From: a virus | Virus record (IMG/VR): IMGVR_UViG_3300031951_000398 | Coordinates: 1 to 41,676 of that record | Direction: 5' to 3' (one strand) | Length of the DNA: 41,676 nt | Shown: positions 20,917 through 29,366 of the stretch, piece after piece | Layout of the letters: each line of letters begins with the position of its first letter | Numbering within the stretch: position 1 is the stretch's first letter | Notes under the pieces: model-generated | What the model was told of the DNA's origin: nothing | The model's input: only the letters and a program-made list of their open reading frames with translations | Databases searched by the model: none | Program-made: the position numbers and the translations under genes

Positions 20917-21529
20917 TTTTATTATTAATAAACTCTTCCATATTCTCGACTGTCATTACGTCAAGTTTAGTAGTAATATGTTGATAAAAATCAGGGAAAT
21001 TTTCTTTTAGCATAATTAAATTATTTAAAGATGATTGCATCGATGGGCGACTGAATGAGTGATACAATGCTTTAACCGCAACTTCATCGCCATCAATAAC
21101 GGCTTGCCTTAAAGCTGGAGACATAAAATAAGCCGAGAAACAATCTGATAAACTTTTAGCCATCATGGCGACAGATAACTGATAAGCCTCTTCTTTGGAG
21201 CAGAAGACATCTATTGGTATGTTCCACGCAGTCAAAGGTTTGTCTTTGTACGAAATGCAAATTTTAATATTTTTGTCGGTAATACTCTGCCAAATGACTT
21301 CTCCGAGAAATTGCTGACAAACAGAAAAGAAATTTTGAATCTTTTCTTGAGAGTCTATCGAAAGCTGAGATAAGACATCTCCCTTGTTAGCGGCTCTCTT
21401 GGTCATTTCTATAATAGCTTTTTTATAGTTCGTCTTTGTTACTTTGAAACCGACGATGGTTTCCATTTCAGATTTGACTTTTACTATTTCTTCAAAAACT
21501 TTATCTTCTTGCTCTTTTAAAGTCATCAT
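20846..21529 (-). CDS. Hypothetical helical protein, 227 residues
   Basis: This is mostly alpha-helical, with a coiled-coil-like N-terminus (LKEQEDKVFEEIVKVKSEME), a hydrophobic middle around PLTAWNIPIDVFCSKEEAYQ and a Lys-rich C-terminal tail that overlaps the 62-residue gene. No family was recognised. It starts with ATGATG overlapping the stop of the previous gene (21,526-21,529). A structural or replication accessory role cannot be chosen. Confidence 0.6.
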   Translation of the reverse strand: MMTLKEQEDKVFEEIVKVKSEMETIVGFKVTKTNYKKAIIEMTKRAANKGDVLSQLSIDSQEKIQNFFSVCQQFLGEVIWQSITDKNIKICISYKDKPLTAWNIPIDVFCSKEEAYQLSVAMMAKSLSDCFSAYFMSPALRQAVIDGDEVAVKALYHSFSRPSMQSSLNNLIMLKENFPDFYQHITTKLDVMTVENMEEFINNKNEPRKSNKARQGKKKTVSRIKKF

Positions 21530-21756
21530 AAATCATTCACCTCCACAAGATGCGCTAAATGTTTTTTTTCTATTTTTAGTAACCATCCATCATGAGTGGC
21601 CCAATATTCACAATCCGCATCGAACAAATCTTTCTGCTTGTTCCATACAGAGAACTCTTCATCTTCATGAAGATAAATAGACTGTGATCTTGCATTAGGA
21701 TAATAATAATTATCAGCAATTACTTCAAAAGTGCATAAAGGCTTGTACCATTTCAT
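21526..21756 (-). CDS. Small hypothetical protein, 76 residues
   Basis: This protein has strands around YKPLCTFEVIADNYYYPN, a Trp-rich middle (FSVWNKQKDLFDADCEYWAT) and a helical end. No family was recognised. Start at the ATG at 21,754-21,756, which overlaps the stop of the upstream gene by one base, and it overlaps the downstream gene by ATGA. Translation is likely coupled. Confidence 0.55.
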   Translation of the reverse strand: MKWYKPLCTFEVIADNYYYPNARSQSIYLHEDEEFSVWNKQKDLFDADCEYWATHDGWLLKIEKKHLAHLVEVNDL

Positions 21757-22544
21757 CAGTAAAATTTTTTGAAGATTTTTGAAAAAAATTCTCTCATGCT
21801 ACCGTTATCTCTACCAGCATCAGTTCGATAATTATGCATAAGATTCCGTGCCGCATCAAATAGATATTGATCTTCCATATACAAACACTCAATCTCTGGT
21901 TGAATTAAATTTCTTGGAATAGGAATATATTGGGCTATAGGAGTTCCAGCTTTAACTAATTCGCGTCCTTCAAGGACGTTCCAATATAAAAATACATTAA
22001 CCTGATTTGAAATCAATGGATCTAATATTCCAGATGGAGATGTGAATCTCGGTTCATTGTTGTAATATACAGAAGTTACCAAAAATAAATAATCTTTTGG
22101 ACAAACCATATTCCATCCAGTAGTAATTTTTAATGCTTTTTTTACAGAATTTAAAGGCATGGCTGAATATGGGTCCATCTGTGATTCTGGATGGACGGAA
22201 ACTTTAAATTTATCTCCTTCAACTGGAGGATTTATAGCAGCGACTTCAATTCTAGAGCGATCTCCATAAGTTTCAACATAAAAATCTACTGGATTTGTAA
22301 TGATGTATCCAGTATTCATAAACTGTCGAATACCAGGACACCTTGAGATAAACGCTGAATTTCCCACTACATCACGCAATTTAGAAATAGGACATTTCTT
22401 TACATTATCTAAGAATTCGCCCAAATCTTTTCCATTTTTTTCAAGCCAAGGTCTTTTAACATTTTTCGCTTCAATAATTGGATATGTTTCAGCTATGCTT
22501 GGTATCCTATTATAAAATTTAATTTTATTTTTTTTAGAAAACAT
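21756..22544 (-). CDS. Phage hypothetical protein, 262 residues
   Basis: The protein begins MFSKKNKIKFYNRIPSIAET and has blocks typical of a family seen in marine phages and some bacteria: SRCPGIRQFMNTGYIITNPVDF, KITTGWNMVCPKDYLFLV and ELVKAGTPIAQYIPIPR. The pattern is beta-rich and may be a double-stranded beta-helix, but I see no metal site. The function is unknown to me. It follows the 87-residue gene by four bases. Confidence 0.65.
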   Translation of the reverse strand: MFSKKNKIKFYNRIPSIAETYPIIEAKNVKRPWLEKNGKDLGEFLDNVKKCPISKLRDVVGNSAFISRCPGIRQFMNTGYIITNPVDFYVETYGDRSRIEVAAINPPVEGDKFKVSVHPESQMDPYSAMPLNSVKKALKITTGWNMVCPKDYLFLVTSVYYNNEPRFTSPSGILDPLISNQVNVFLYWNVLEGRELVKAGTPIAQYIPIPRNLIQPEIECLYMEDQYLFDAARNLMHNYRTDAGRDNGSMREFFSKIFKKFY

Positions 22545-22548
22545 ATTC

Positions 22549-22812
22549 TTAATCGTTATAAAGTTCAGCTACACATTGGCACAAATATTCAGAATTATAA
22601 TTTAACCAGCCATGAAATACCATTCTGTTATTAATAAAGTTAATTTCCTTTACCTCCATGACAAAAATTGAATTAAATTCGACAACGTATATTGATACAA
22701 AATTTTGTAGAGAAGCCTGACTTTGAACACTGCATAAATAACGTTTTTTTAAATCTATCCCGATTTTTTTGGCGGAAGCCTCAGTAACTGAAAATTGGAT
22801 AAAAAATTTCAT
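22549..22812 (-). CDS. Small hypothetical protein, 87 residues
   Basis: The sequence alternates strands (FFIQFSVTEASAKKIGIDLK, FVSIYVVEFNSIFVMEV) and ends in a short helix with YLCQCVAELYND. A small beta-sandwich or OB-like fold is possible. There is no known motif. The ATG overlaps the stop of the glycosyltransferase-like gene (ATGA, 22,809-22,812). Confidence 0.55.
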   Translation of the reverse strand: MKFFIQFSVTEASAKKIGIDLKKRYLCSVQSQASLQNFVSIYVVEFNSIFVMEVKEINFINNRMVFHGWLNYNSEYLCQCVAELYND

Positions 22813-23801
22813 TTGATAAATTCCTTTATTTGGTTAATTGCCGTTAGTTTTTCGTCCATTGCCTGATCGAAGAACGTTTGTTGATACATCAGATTCGTTT
22901 GAAAAGCAAGAGATTCCGCGTAATTAACCACTCCATTTTTGAGTTTTTTGTCATCAAGGATGAGGCATTCTGGAATAACATAGCCACATTGCTTTATGGT
23001 ATTGGAGCAATCAGCATCAAACAACATCACAACATCAGACATTAAAGACTCATAGAAACGATTGGCAAGGAAAGCGTAGTGGGTATGAGTATGTTCATCT
23101 TCAATATAAATTGAATATTTAAACTTTCTCAAATCTTCATTGTTCTTTTGCCACTCAAGTTTAGGTATGTAGTTGCACTTACAGCCGAGAGCCTCAAACT
23201 TCTTCCAATTTTTATTAGAAGCAGAAAGAAATACTCCTTCAATTAGAAATTTTTTGAATGATTCTGCGCGCCACTTACGGTAAGTCCCATAATAAATAAC
23301 TCCATTCTTTTGTGAAATGTCAACTGGAGTTCTGGCATCATCCATAATTAATGAATTTAAATTAACAGTAAGCCACTTGTTAATAAAATCATTAAGTTTC
23401 TTATTTGCGATGTTCTTGTTCAGTATCCAGTGCCTGTAGCCCTCTCTGGGGTTGTTACAGATCATGTCATAGCTGAGATTCATGTTCTGAATGCCCCAAC
23501 GCAAAAGTTGATTGTCTTCAACATCGTGATCATTTACTAGCCAAATGTAGCGAGCCTTGGGATTCTTTTCTAGAATCTGACGATACGGTACATGAGGCAT
23601 GTACGGCGAAGCGTAGCAACAAATGATAACGTCATACTGCTTCTTCAAGACTTCTGGCAGGAAGTATTCGCCGTCAAGAAGGTCTGCGCCCAAAGCCTTC
23701 TTTAAGATCAAGCTATTTCGACAGTGAACAATTGATGTGTCACTATAGTCTTCTGCAAGAGGCTTTCGCTTACTGGTCGCTTCGATTATCAGAATGTTCA
23801 T
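22809..23801 (-). CDS. Possible GT-B glycosyltransferase
   Basis: 330 residues. The N-terminal half has a Rossmann-like alternation (MNILIIEATSK, YDVIICCYASPYM, ARYIWLVNDHDVED). The C-terminal half has GVIYYGTYRKWRAESF, then LRKFKYSIYIEDEHTHTHYA and NRFYESLMSDVVMLFDADC, as in GT-B enzymes that bind a nucleotide-sugar with a Glu near the end (NRFYE). Phage enzymes of this type glycosylate DNA or surface glycans. The substrate is unknown, and a distant fold match is not proof. It overlaps the downstream gene by ATGA. Confidence 0.6.
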   Translation of the reverse strand: MNILIIEATSKRKPLAEDYSDTSIVHCRNSLILKKALGADLLDGEYFLPEVLKKQYDVIICCYASPYMPHVPYRQILEKNPKARYIWLVNDHDVEDNQLLRWGIQNMNLSYDMICNNPREGYRHWILNKNIANKKLNDFINKWLTVNLNSLIMDDARTPVDISQKNGVIYYGTYRKWRAESFKKFLIEGVFLSASNKNWKKFEALGCKCNYIPKLEWQKNNEDLRKFKYSIYIEDEHTHTHYAFLANRFYESLMSDVVMLFDADCSNTIKQCGYVIPECLILDDKKLKNGVVNYAESLAFQTNLMYQQTFFDQAMDEKLTAINQIKEFIK

Positions 23802-24096
23802 TGTCTAGTAATTTTAAATGGTTAAGAAATTGACGTTTTGCGCGCTCTTCACTTGAGTAAGGCCCATAACAATTATTTCTGGTTACATTCCAGAAATACC
23901 AACCAGCACCAGCCCAACCAAAACGCTCAAGATCAGAATCGTGATCTGATAGCATTTCGATTGAATCGCACCAGCATTGCGATTTACCGGGCCGTACAAT
24001 ATGCAAGCCACAATCTTCATTAAAATTGCATTTGTACCAGATATTTCCGAAACCATCATCTAGTTTATTTGGATCTTTCGAATTCGCCTTGCTCAT
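23770..24096 (-). CDS. Cys-rich hypothetical protein, 108 residues
   Basis: It contains CNFNEDCGLHIV, SQCWCDSIEML and a Trp and Gly-rich WAGAGWYFWNVTRNNCYGPYS block. The cysteines are spread rather than paired as a classical zinc finger. The C-terminus is helical and overlaps the glycosyltransferase-like gene by 32 bases. No family was recognised. Confidence 0.55.
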   Translation of the reverse strand: MSKANSKDPNKLDDGFGNIWYKCNFNEDCGLHIVRPGKSQCWCDSIEMLSDHDSDLERFGWAGAGWYFWNVTRNNCYGPYSSEERAKRQFLNHLKLLDNEHSDNRSDQ

Positions 24097-24442
24097 TAGA
24101 ATAGAATATTTCTTTAAAGTCTACGTCTTTCAATAGTTTTTGACAGTGCTTGCATGGCTTACCCATAGCGATTTTATCATTTCTGTCAATACGAAATGTG
24201 ACCAAAGTGTGTCTTGAGTGGTCAATGCGACCAGATTTAATTATCGCACAAGCTTCCGCGTGTAAGCCGCTGCCATCAAAATAACCGTATTTTTGATTAA
24301 TTGGATGAGACTTCTTGGAGTTTTTGCCAATCGAAACGATTTTATTCTTATTTAAGATAAAAGCGAAGTGTCGGCAGCGCAACTCAATATCGTCATAAAT
24401 GATGAGATTTCTGGCAAGCTGGATAAGCCTTTCAAATTTCAT
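24065..24442 (-). CDS. Cytidine/deoxycytidylate deaminase-like protein
   Basis: The 125-residue protein has the zinc-dependent deaminase motifs: HAEACAII, with the His ligand and proton-shuttling Glu, and PCKHC, with the two Cys ligands, about 50 residues apart. It is shorter than most dCMP deaminases, so the substrate could be cytidine, dCMP or an RNA or DNA base. In T4-like phages dCMP deaminase feeds dUMP to thymidylate synthesis. It starts at the ATG at 24,440-24,442, six bases after a -10 box, and overlaps the gene downstream by 32 bases. Confidence 0.8.
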   Translation of the reverse strand: MKFERLIQLARNLIIYDDIELRCRHFAFILNKNKIVSIGKNSKKSHPINQKYGYFDGSGLHAEACAIIKSGRIDHSRHTLVTFRIDRNDKIAMGKPCKHCQKLLKDVDFKEIFYSNEQGEFERSK

Positions 24443-24448
24443 TAACTA

Positions 24449-24477
24449 AACTTACTTGGGTTTTTTTATCCTGTCAA
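24449..24477 (-). promoter_or_regulatory. Promoter TTGACA-17-TAAGTT before deaminase gene
   Basis: Minus strand: TTGACA (24,472-24,477), 17-base spacer, TAAGTT (24,449-24,454). The -10 box is six bases from the ATG, so the mRNA would start about at the start codon. The same pair of hexamers occurs at 474-502. Confidence 0.55.
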
Positions 24478-24956
24478 GTCTTTTTGTACCTTAATTTCCA
24501 AAAAACATCATTTTCTTCTACAAGTTCAATGAATCCGTACATTTTCATTAATTTTAAATACCTATCGCTGTTCTTTCTGCTTTTTAAAATCTTAGTATAA
24601 AACTCATTAAATTTTGTTTTCTTTAATTCCGCATGAAAAGCTTTTAACATTTCTTGAGTTAAAACATAATTAGAATCAAAATAGGATGTAACTACATAGG
24701 CGCTAACATTGGTTATTTCTTTAATAATAGTTGCCCCAAAGACAGTTCCGTCTGTGGTTTTAAGAACAAATGAATTTTTAATGTTTTGATCTATCATTTG
24801 CCCTATTTTATTAAAAAAAATAGTTGGACTTTGTATAGATGCAACTTTATGATTAAGGTGGGCCTTTAATGCTATTTTCAATACTGCGTTCTTATCTAAC
24901 TTGGACATTTTATGTATTTCAAACGAATCTATTTTTATTTTGTTTTTAATGTCCAT
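24474..24956 (-). CDS. GNAT-like acetyltransferase, distant
   Basis: This 160-residue protein fits the N-acetyltransferase layout: a helical start, then strands with FVLKTTDGTVFGATIIKEIT, VSAYVVTSYFDSNYV and a C-terminal YLKLMKMYGFIELVE, resembling the end of the GNAT fold (a residue run before GF). The acetyl-CoA loop (Q/R-x-x-G-x-G/A) is not evident, so the enzyme may be degenerate. It is the first gene on the minus strand, back-to-back with the tail operon, with 30 bases between the start codons. Confidence 0.5.
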   Translation of the reverse strand: MDIKNKIKIDSFEIHKMSKLDKNAVLKIALKAHLNHKVASIQSPTIFFNKIGQMIDQNIKNSFVLKTTDGTVFGATIIKEITNVSAYVVTSYFDSNYVLTQEMLKAFHAELKKTKFNEFYTKILKSRKNSDRYLKLMKMYGFIELVEENDVFWKLRYKKT

Positions 24957-24965
24957 GAGTGTAAA

Positions 24966-24986
24966 TATAATCTGAGGTAAAAGGAA
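24966..24986 (+). promoter_or_regulatory. Tail operon start: TATAAT box and ribosome-binding site
   Basis: TATAAT at 24,966-24,971 and AAGGA six bases further on precede the ATG of the gpL homologue. No -35 box is visible. A -10 box alone is usual for late promoters that use a phage-modified RNA polymerase, such as T4 TATAAATA; the match is partial. This is the only divergent gap (30 bases) in the window. Confidence 0.45.
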
Positions 24987-26519
24987 ATGTCAAGGGAATC
25001 TAATCATAAAGTAAATGCGGAGCTTTTTTCGCTTGAGCCTACGGCCTTGCTTGAATTCTTCGTGATTTATTATGATTATGTTAATAGACCAGACGAAAAA
25101 CTCTACATTCATGGTGGCACAAACGGCATAAATGGCTCAGTTTGGTGGCAAGGTCAGGAATATTCTCCATTTCCCATACAGAGTTCTGGTTTCGAATCAA
25201 AGGGGGATGGTTCTTTACCTAGACCAAAGTTAATGGTATCAAACCAAGACTTTTTCATGTCGAACTTGATTCGTCGATATGATAACCTTATTGGTGCCAA
25301 GATAGTTAGAAAAAGAACTTTCGTCAAATTTTTAGATAACAAAAACTTTTCTGGGTCAGTTCATCCTTATGGATCTGCTGATCCAAGTGCAGGTTTGGAA
25401 GATCAGGTATTTTATATCTTAAGAAAATCTTCTGAGAACAGATCAATTGTGGAGTTTGAGTTAGCTTCGCCGTTAGAGCTTGATAATGTCACTTTCCCTA
25501 AAAGAATTGTAATGGCGAGATATTGTTCATTTCATTACAGAGGTATAGGTTGCAGGTACTCTGGCCCACCAATAGCAGATGAAAATGACGTTAAAATATC
25601 TTCTCCTACCGATGTTAGAAACGGCTTAATTAAACGTAGATATGATAAAGCTGGCCTTGTACTGCCAACAAATACAGCGACCTTTATATCTGGCATTAGT
25701 TCAGTAACAACAGCAACAGAATCTGTTGTGTCAAATATATCTGTAGATAACGAAGATAATTTCTATCTTGAGTTTCTTGGGTTTTTCAAAGTTGGTAAAG
25801 GACAAGCAGGAGAATACATATTTGGAGTTAATAATGACGAATCTGTAGAGTTCATTTTAAATAATAATATCATTGTAAAAGATTATGGACCCGGCCCGCA
25901 AGACCCTGCGTCAAAGCCAAAATGGTCTGGCAGAGTAGAATATTTAAGCGAAGGGTATCATAGATTATTAATTAGATATGCGGAATCAACTGGTGCTCAA
26001 GGACTTGCATTATATTACAAAACTCCAAATTCAGCTAATATGTCTCTCGCTGTTGATTCAGCTTCTTGGGTAGCATTGCCAGCGTCGAGACTTTATTACG
26101 ACATAGATGAAGTTGGCAAGTTGGCAGCAAATCAAAACTTCAGTTCTAATATCTCTTTGAGCAGAACAGTGTCATTAAATCAAAGCTCTCTTGGAGATGG
26201 AGTAACAATTGATCGTGGAAGATGGGTAACTAAAAGTAATTATAAGGTAGGCGACTTTGTTTATGTCGAAAACCATAACGTAAAAATTCCTAAAGACAAT
26301 ATAAATGCAATTCCAAATTGGGAGCCGTTACAAAAGATTTATATATGCCTTAAAGATCATACCAGTTCGCCAACCAATGCGCCTTATTTAAATAAAACAT
26401 TATGGGTGGCAGATCAATGCTCTAAAACTTTAAGTGGATGTAAATTAAGATTTGGGCGCGAAGCATCTTTACCTTTTGGTGGATTCCCAGGAACAGAAGA
26501 ATACTCAATAAACGGATAA
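24987..26519 (+). CDS. L: Tail tip protein L homologue with inserted domains
   Basis: 510 residues against about 230 in lambda gpL. The N-terminal part is gpL-like: a typical WWQGQEYSPFPIQSSGFESK, LPRPKLMVSNQDFFMSNLIR and GAKIVRKRTFVKFLD. Four C-terminal-type cysteines are kept in the lambda spacing: Cys180-x8-Cys189 and Cys478-x6-Cys485. Lambda gpL binds an iron-sulfur cluster with its four. Between the two pairs is an insertion of about 288 residues holding a PA14-like domain (about 250-350, with FKVGKGQAGEYIFGVNNDES) and a carbohydrate-binding-like module (about 410-470). The protein sits at the tail tip; the insertion suggests glycan recognition. Confidence 0.88.
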   Translation: MSRESNHKVNAELFSLEPTALLEFFVIYYDYVNRPDEKLYIHGGTNGINGSVWWQGQEYSPFPIQSSGFESKGDGSLPRPKLMVSNQDFFMSNLIRRYDNLIGAKIVRKRTFVKFLDNKNFSGSVHPYGSADPSAGLEDQVFYILRKSSENRSIVEFELASPLELDNVTFPKRIVMARYCSFHYRGIGCRYSGPPIADENDVKISSPTDVRNGLIKRRYDKAGLVLPTNTATFISGISSVTTATESVVSNISVDNEDNFYLEFLGFFKVGKGQAGEYIFGVNNDESVEFILNNNIIVKDYGPGPQDPASKPKWSGRVEYLSEGYHRLLIRYAESTGAQGLALYYKTPNSANMSLAVDSASWVALPASRLYYDIDEVGKLAANQNFSSNISLSRTVSLNQSSLGDGVTIDRGRWVTKSNYKVGDFVYVENHNVKIPKDNINAIPNWEPLQKIYICLKDHTSSPTNAPYLNKTLWVADQCSKTLSGCKLRFGREASLPFGGFPGTEEYSING

Positions 26520-26520
26520 T

Positions 26521-26883
26521 ATGAAATCAATTGTAGAACACGCATCAACATCTAATCTTGAAGTTTGTGGATTTGTATTTGTGGAAAATGGAGAATTAAA
26601 AACTGAACCTGCAAAGAACATCGCAGTTTATCAAAATGATTTGTTTGAGATACATCCATTAGAAATACTGCGCCATATGAAAAGTGGTAAATTAGCCGCT
26701 ATTTACCACACTCATCCAGAGACAGGCGATAATGAATCAGAGTTTGACAAGTTTAATTGCGAGAATTCTTGTATTCCTTATGTCATTTATAGCAAAAAAA
26801 CAGAATCATTTAATCTTTTAGTGCCAAGAAAACCTCATGTAAATAAACAGTATATAGAATTATTAAAACAAAAATATGACTAA
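26521..26883 (+). CDS. K: Tail assembly protein K-like JAMM peptidase
   Basis: 120 residues forming the JAB1/MPN metalloprotease half of lambda gpK. Glu14 (NLEVCGF) and the JAMM motif H63-T-H65, then S73 and D76 (YHTHPETGDNESEFD) give the zinc ligands and catalytic Glu. The NlpC/P60 peptidoglycan hydrolase half of lambda gpK (about 200 residues) is missing. The role is assumed to be tail-tip maturation. It starts one base after the L stop and overlaps the I-like gene by eight bases. Confidence 0.85.
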   Translation: MKSIVEHASTSNLEVCGFVFVENGELKTEPAKNIAVYQNDLFEIHPLEILRHMKSGKLAAIYHTHPETGDNESEFDKFNCENSCIPYVIYSKKTESFNLLVPRKPHVNKQYIELLKQKYD

Positions 26884-29365
26884 TGTTTATCTATATGGTG
26901 AGTTGCGAAACAAATTTGGATCAGAATTTAAATTTCACATAAATTCTGGCAAAGAAGTTTTTTTGGCGATTAATGCCAATAGAAAAGGATTTTTTGATGA
27001 AGTAAAAAAATTAGCCGCAAAAAATATTCATTATAGAATAGTTGTTGACGATCAAGTTGTAGAAAACCCAAATGAATTTTTAATAACAAAAGCTCCTAAA
27101 GAAGTTCATATAATTCCTGCTGTATGGGGGGCTGGCGGCAATGGTGTTGTTCAAACGGTAGTAGGCGCTTTATTAATCGCCGCATCATTTTTACCTATTC
27201 CTGGTGCTCAATTTTTAGCTTATATCGGAAGTGCATTACTGGTTCAAGGCGTAATGACGCTTCTTTTCCCTCCTCCAAAACCAGACTTTAATCAAGAAGT
27301 TGCGGCAGGAGGCAAATCTTATCTCTTCGGACAAAAACCGCCAAACACATCACAAGGGCAAGCTGTGCCAGTTGGATATGGAAGACTACTAGTAGAGTCT
27401 TCGCAAATTAGCTTTGGCATTAATCATTATCCTCTAAAGACTGACATTAAAACTTTGATGGCCCCAGTTGATAGACCAATTGATGATTTTCTTGAACTTG
27501 AATATAAGAATGAAGATTCGCCAAGTATCACTCTTGACAGTTTTTATACTAATCAGGCAATGGGAATGGATGAGCCACTTTCATTTGCTTCCGTAAATAT
27601 ATTAAATTCTTATATTAATATTGTTACAAATGCAACATCAAAAGTAACTACTGAGCCAGTAGAAGTAGTAGTCAAGAGAGATGGAGAAGTAGTATCTAAT
27701 CCAAACTTAACTACTTTTGACGAAGACATTGAATATCAATGGTCAAACATGAATGCTGATGGAGGCAAGCCAAAGATAAGAATTGAGAATCCATATTCGT
27801 TTGATGCTGGATTAGTTTATAGATCTTATCAAGCTCCCGATTTCGCGCTCAACCCAGATTTGAATGTTAAAAATACTGACGCTTCATTCTTTGCGAGCTA
27901 CAAACAAAATCAATATGTTAAATATGGTCCAATGCAATTTAAAAATCTTAAATTCGCTATATGGGATTCAACTTATACATATGTAAGCGGCGAACTTATT
28001 TCTTTTAATGATAAGTATTATCAATCGATAGCAGGCAATTCAAATCAATTACCAACTGGAGTTGGAGGTATAACAAATACAACATATTGGCAGCAGGTAA
28101 CATCTCCAGATACTGAAAGTTTATATTATGCTTTGTCTGATAATTCTAGATTTCTTCCTACGGATGTTGTTAAATGGCAAAGAATAGCAACTTCTCCACA
28201 AACCAGCGGAGATATGAATGAAAGATTTGATCGTTTTGGCGCTCCCAAAAATCTTGATGATAAAATTTATCTTGGTGATTTTAAAAATATAAATGAAAAT
28301 AGTGTCGGCGATAGTAATGCAAATGTTGATAACTATGGAATGGAATTTTTAGGTTATTTCCATGTGCCATTAGTGAGAGATAGATTAATTAGCGTAATGG
28401 ATGCTACAGCAGATGTAATGTATGAGATAGTAAAAGTTGGTACTTTTAATCAATGGGCTAGTATAGGATTAACCGGAGAAAATGGCGCGGCAATAGCTCC
28501 AGTACCGGGTATGACATTCAAAAAGAATTCTACGGTGGTAGTTGGAGATGGTCAAGTTTATCCAGTTGTTAAATATAGATTTAAATTAGATTCGGATGAC
28601 GCTTCTGATTTCTTTATTGATGGTTGGACTGGAAGTTCATACTACGGCAATCACGGAATGTATTCTGGATTTGCGAATCCCAATAATCCAACTCAATCCG
28701 AGATTGCAGCTTTACCATCTCTGGTAACAGAAGCTTTATTAACAGTTGGCTATCATAGAATGTATGCAAGATTTCAGGATGATCTGGGCGGGGAAGGCAT
28801 AACGGTTTATTATCAATATGATAGTAATTGGGATGGAACTTATTCAAATTATGCTCCAATACCATCATCTGCACTTTTCCATAAAAAATCTACAGATTTG
28901 ATTATACCCAAGAACCAGAAGTTTATGTCCAAAACCCAACTTATTCCTGCAACAAGTATGGTCACGGGCAAAAAATATAAAATTGTTAAATTGGGAACTG
29001 TAAACTGGGGCAAGTTAGGAGCAAGTTCTCCTGTAGTTGGTTCAGTATTTATTAAGATAGCAACTCCTGGTGGTTATACAATTCCCGCAGATGGATTTGT
29101 TTACGAGGATACTTTCAGTTATTACGAAGGTAAATCCGCCAATTCAAATAGAATTATTAGATTTGTCGCTGACAGACCAACAGATATAGATAAGGTTGAC
29201 GAAGGTTTATCGTTCTATCAGGTAAAATATAAATGCAATGTCAAACTTGATAGAGTAACTTTAAACACATCGCCTGTAAAGGTTAATATTAAATTCCTCC
29301 CAACAGAAACTAAATTTAATGGAACTGTTGGCATAGCACTTCCACCGCAGGTAAACTCAATCTAA
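26876..29365 (+). CDS. I: Tail assembly protein I homologue, greatly extended
   Basis: 829 residues; lambda gpI has about 220. The N-terminus is gpI-like: VYLYGELRNKFGSEFKFHIN with a ubiquitin-type start, then a membrane-like GAGGNGVVQTVVGALLIAAS and an FPPPKPD segment, and QAVPVGYGRLLVESSQISFG. Later parts carry a carbohydrate-binding-like module (about 361-409), a PA14-like region (about 485-670, with TVGYHRMYARFQDD) and two copies of a short repeat: YEIVKVGTF...GMTF (about 514-565) and YKIVKLGTVNWGKLGA (about 699-744). The extension resembles receptor-binding modules. No Shine-Dalgarno was seen. Confidence 0.82.
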   Translation: MTNVYLYGELRNKFGSEFKFHINSGKEVFLAINANRKGFFDEVKKLAAKNIHYRIVVDDQVVENPNEFLITKAPKEVHIIPAVWGAGGNGVVQTVVGALLIAASFLPIPGAQFLAYIGSALLVQGVMTLLFPPPKPDFNQEVAAGGKSYLFGQKPPNTSQGQAVPVGYGRLLVESSQISFGINHYPLKTDIKTLMAPVDRPIDDFLELEYKNEDSPSITLDSFYTNQAMGMDEPLSFASVNILNSYINIVTNATSKVTTEPVEVVVKRDGEVVSNPNLTTFDEDIEYQWSNMNADGGKPKIRIENPYSFDAGLVYRSYQAPDFALNPDLNVKNTDASFFASYKQNQYVKYGPMQFKNLKFAIWDSTYTYVSGELISFNDKYYQSIAGNSNQLPTGVGGITNTTYWQQVTSPDTESLYYALSDNSRFLPTDVVKWQRIATSPQTSGDMNERFDRFGAPKNLDDKIYLGDFKNINENSVGDSNANVDNYGMEFLGYFHVPLVRDRLISVMDATADVMYEIVKVGTFNQWASIGLTGENGAAIAPVPGMTFKKNSTVVVGDGQVYPVVKYRFKLDSDDASDFFIDGWTGSSYYGNHGMYSGFANPNNPTQSEIAALPSLVTEALLTVGYHRMYARFQDDLGGEGITVYYQYDSNWDGTYSNYAPIPSSALFHKKSTDLIIPKNQKFMSKTQLIPATSMVTGKKYKIVKLGTVNWGKLGASSPVVGSVFIKIATPGGYTIPADGFVYEDTFSYYEGKSANSNRIIRFVADRPTDIDKVDEGLSFYQVKYKCNVKLDRVTLNTSPVKVNIKFLPTETKFNGTVGIALPPQVNSI

Positions 29366-29366
29366 A

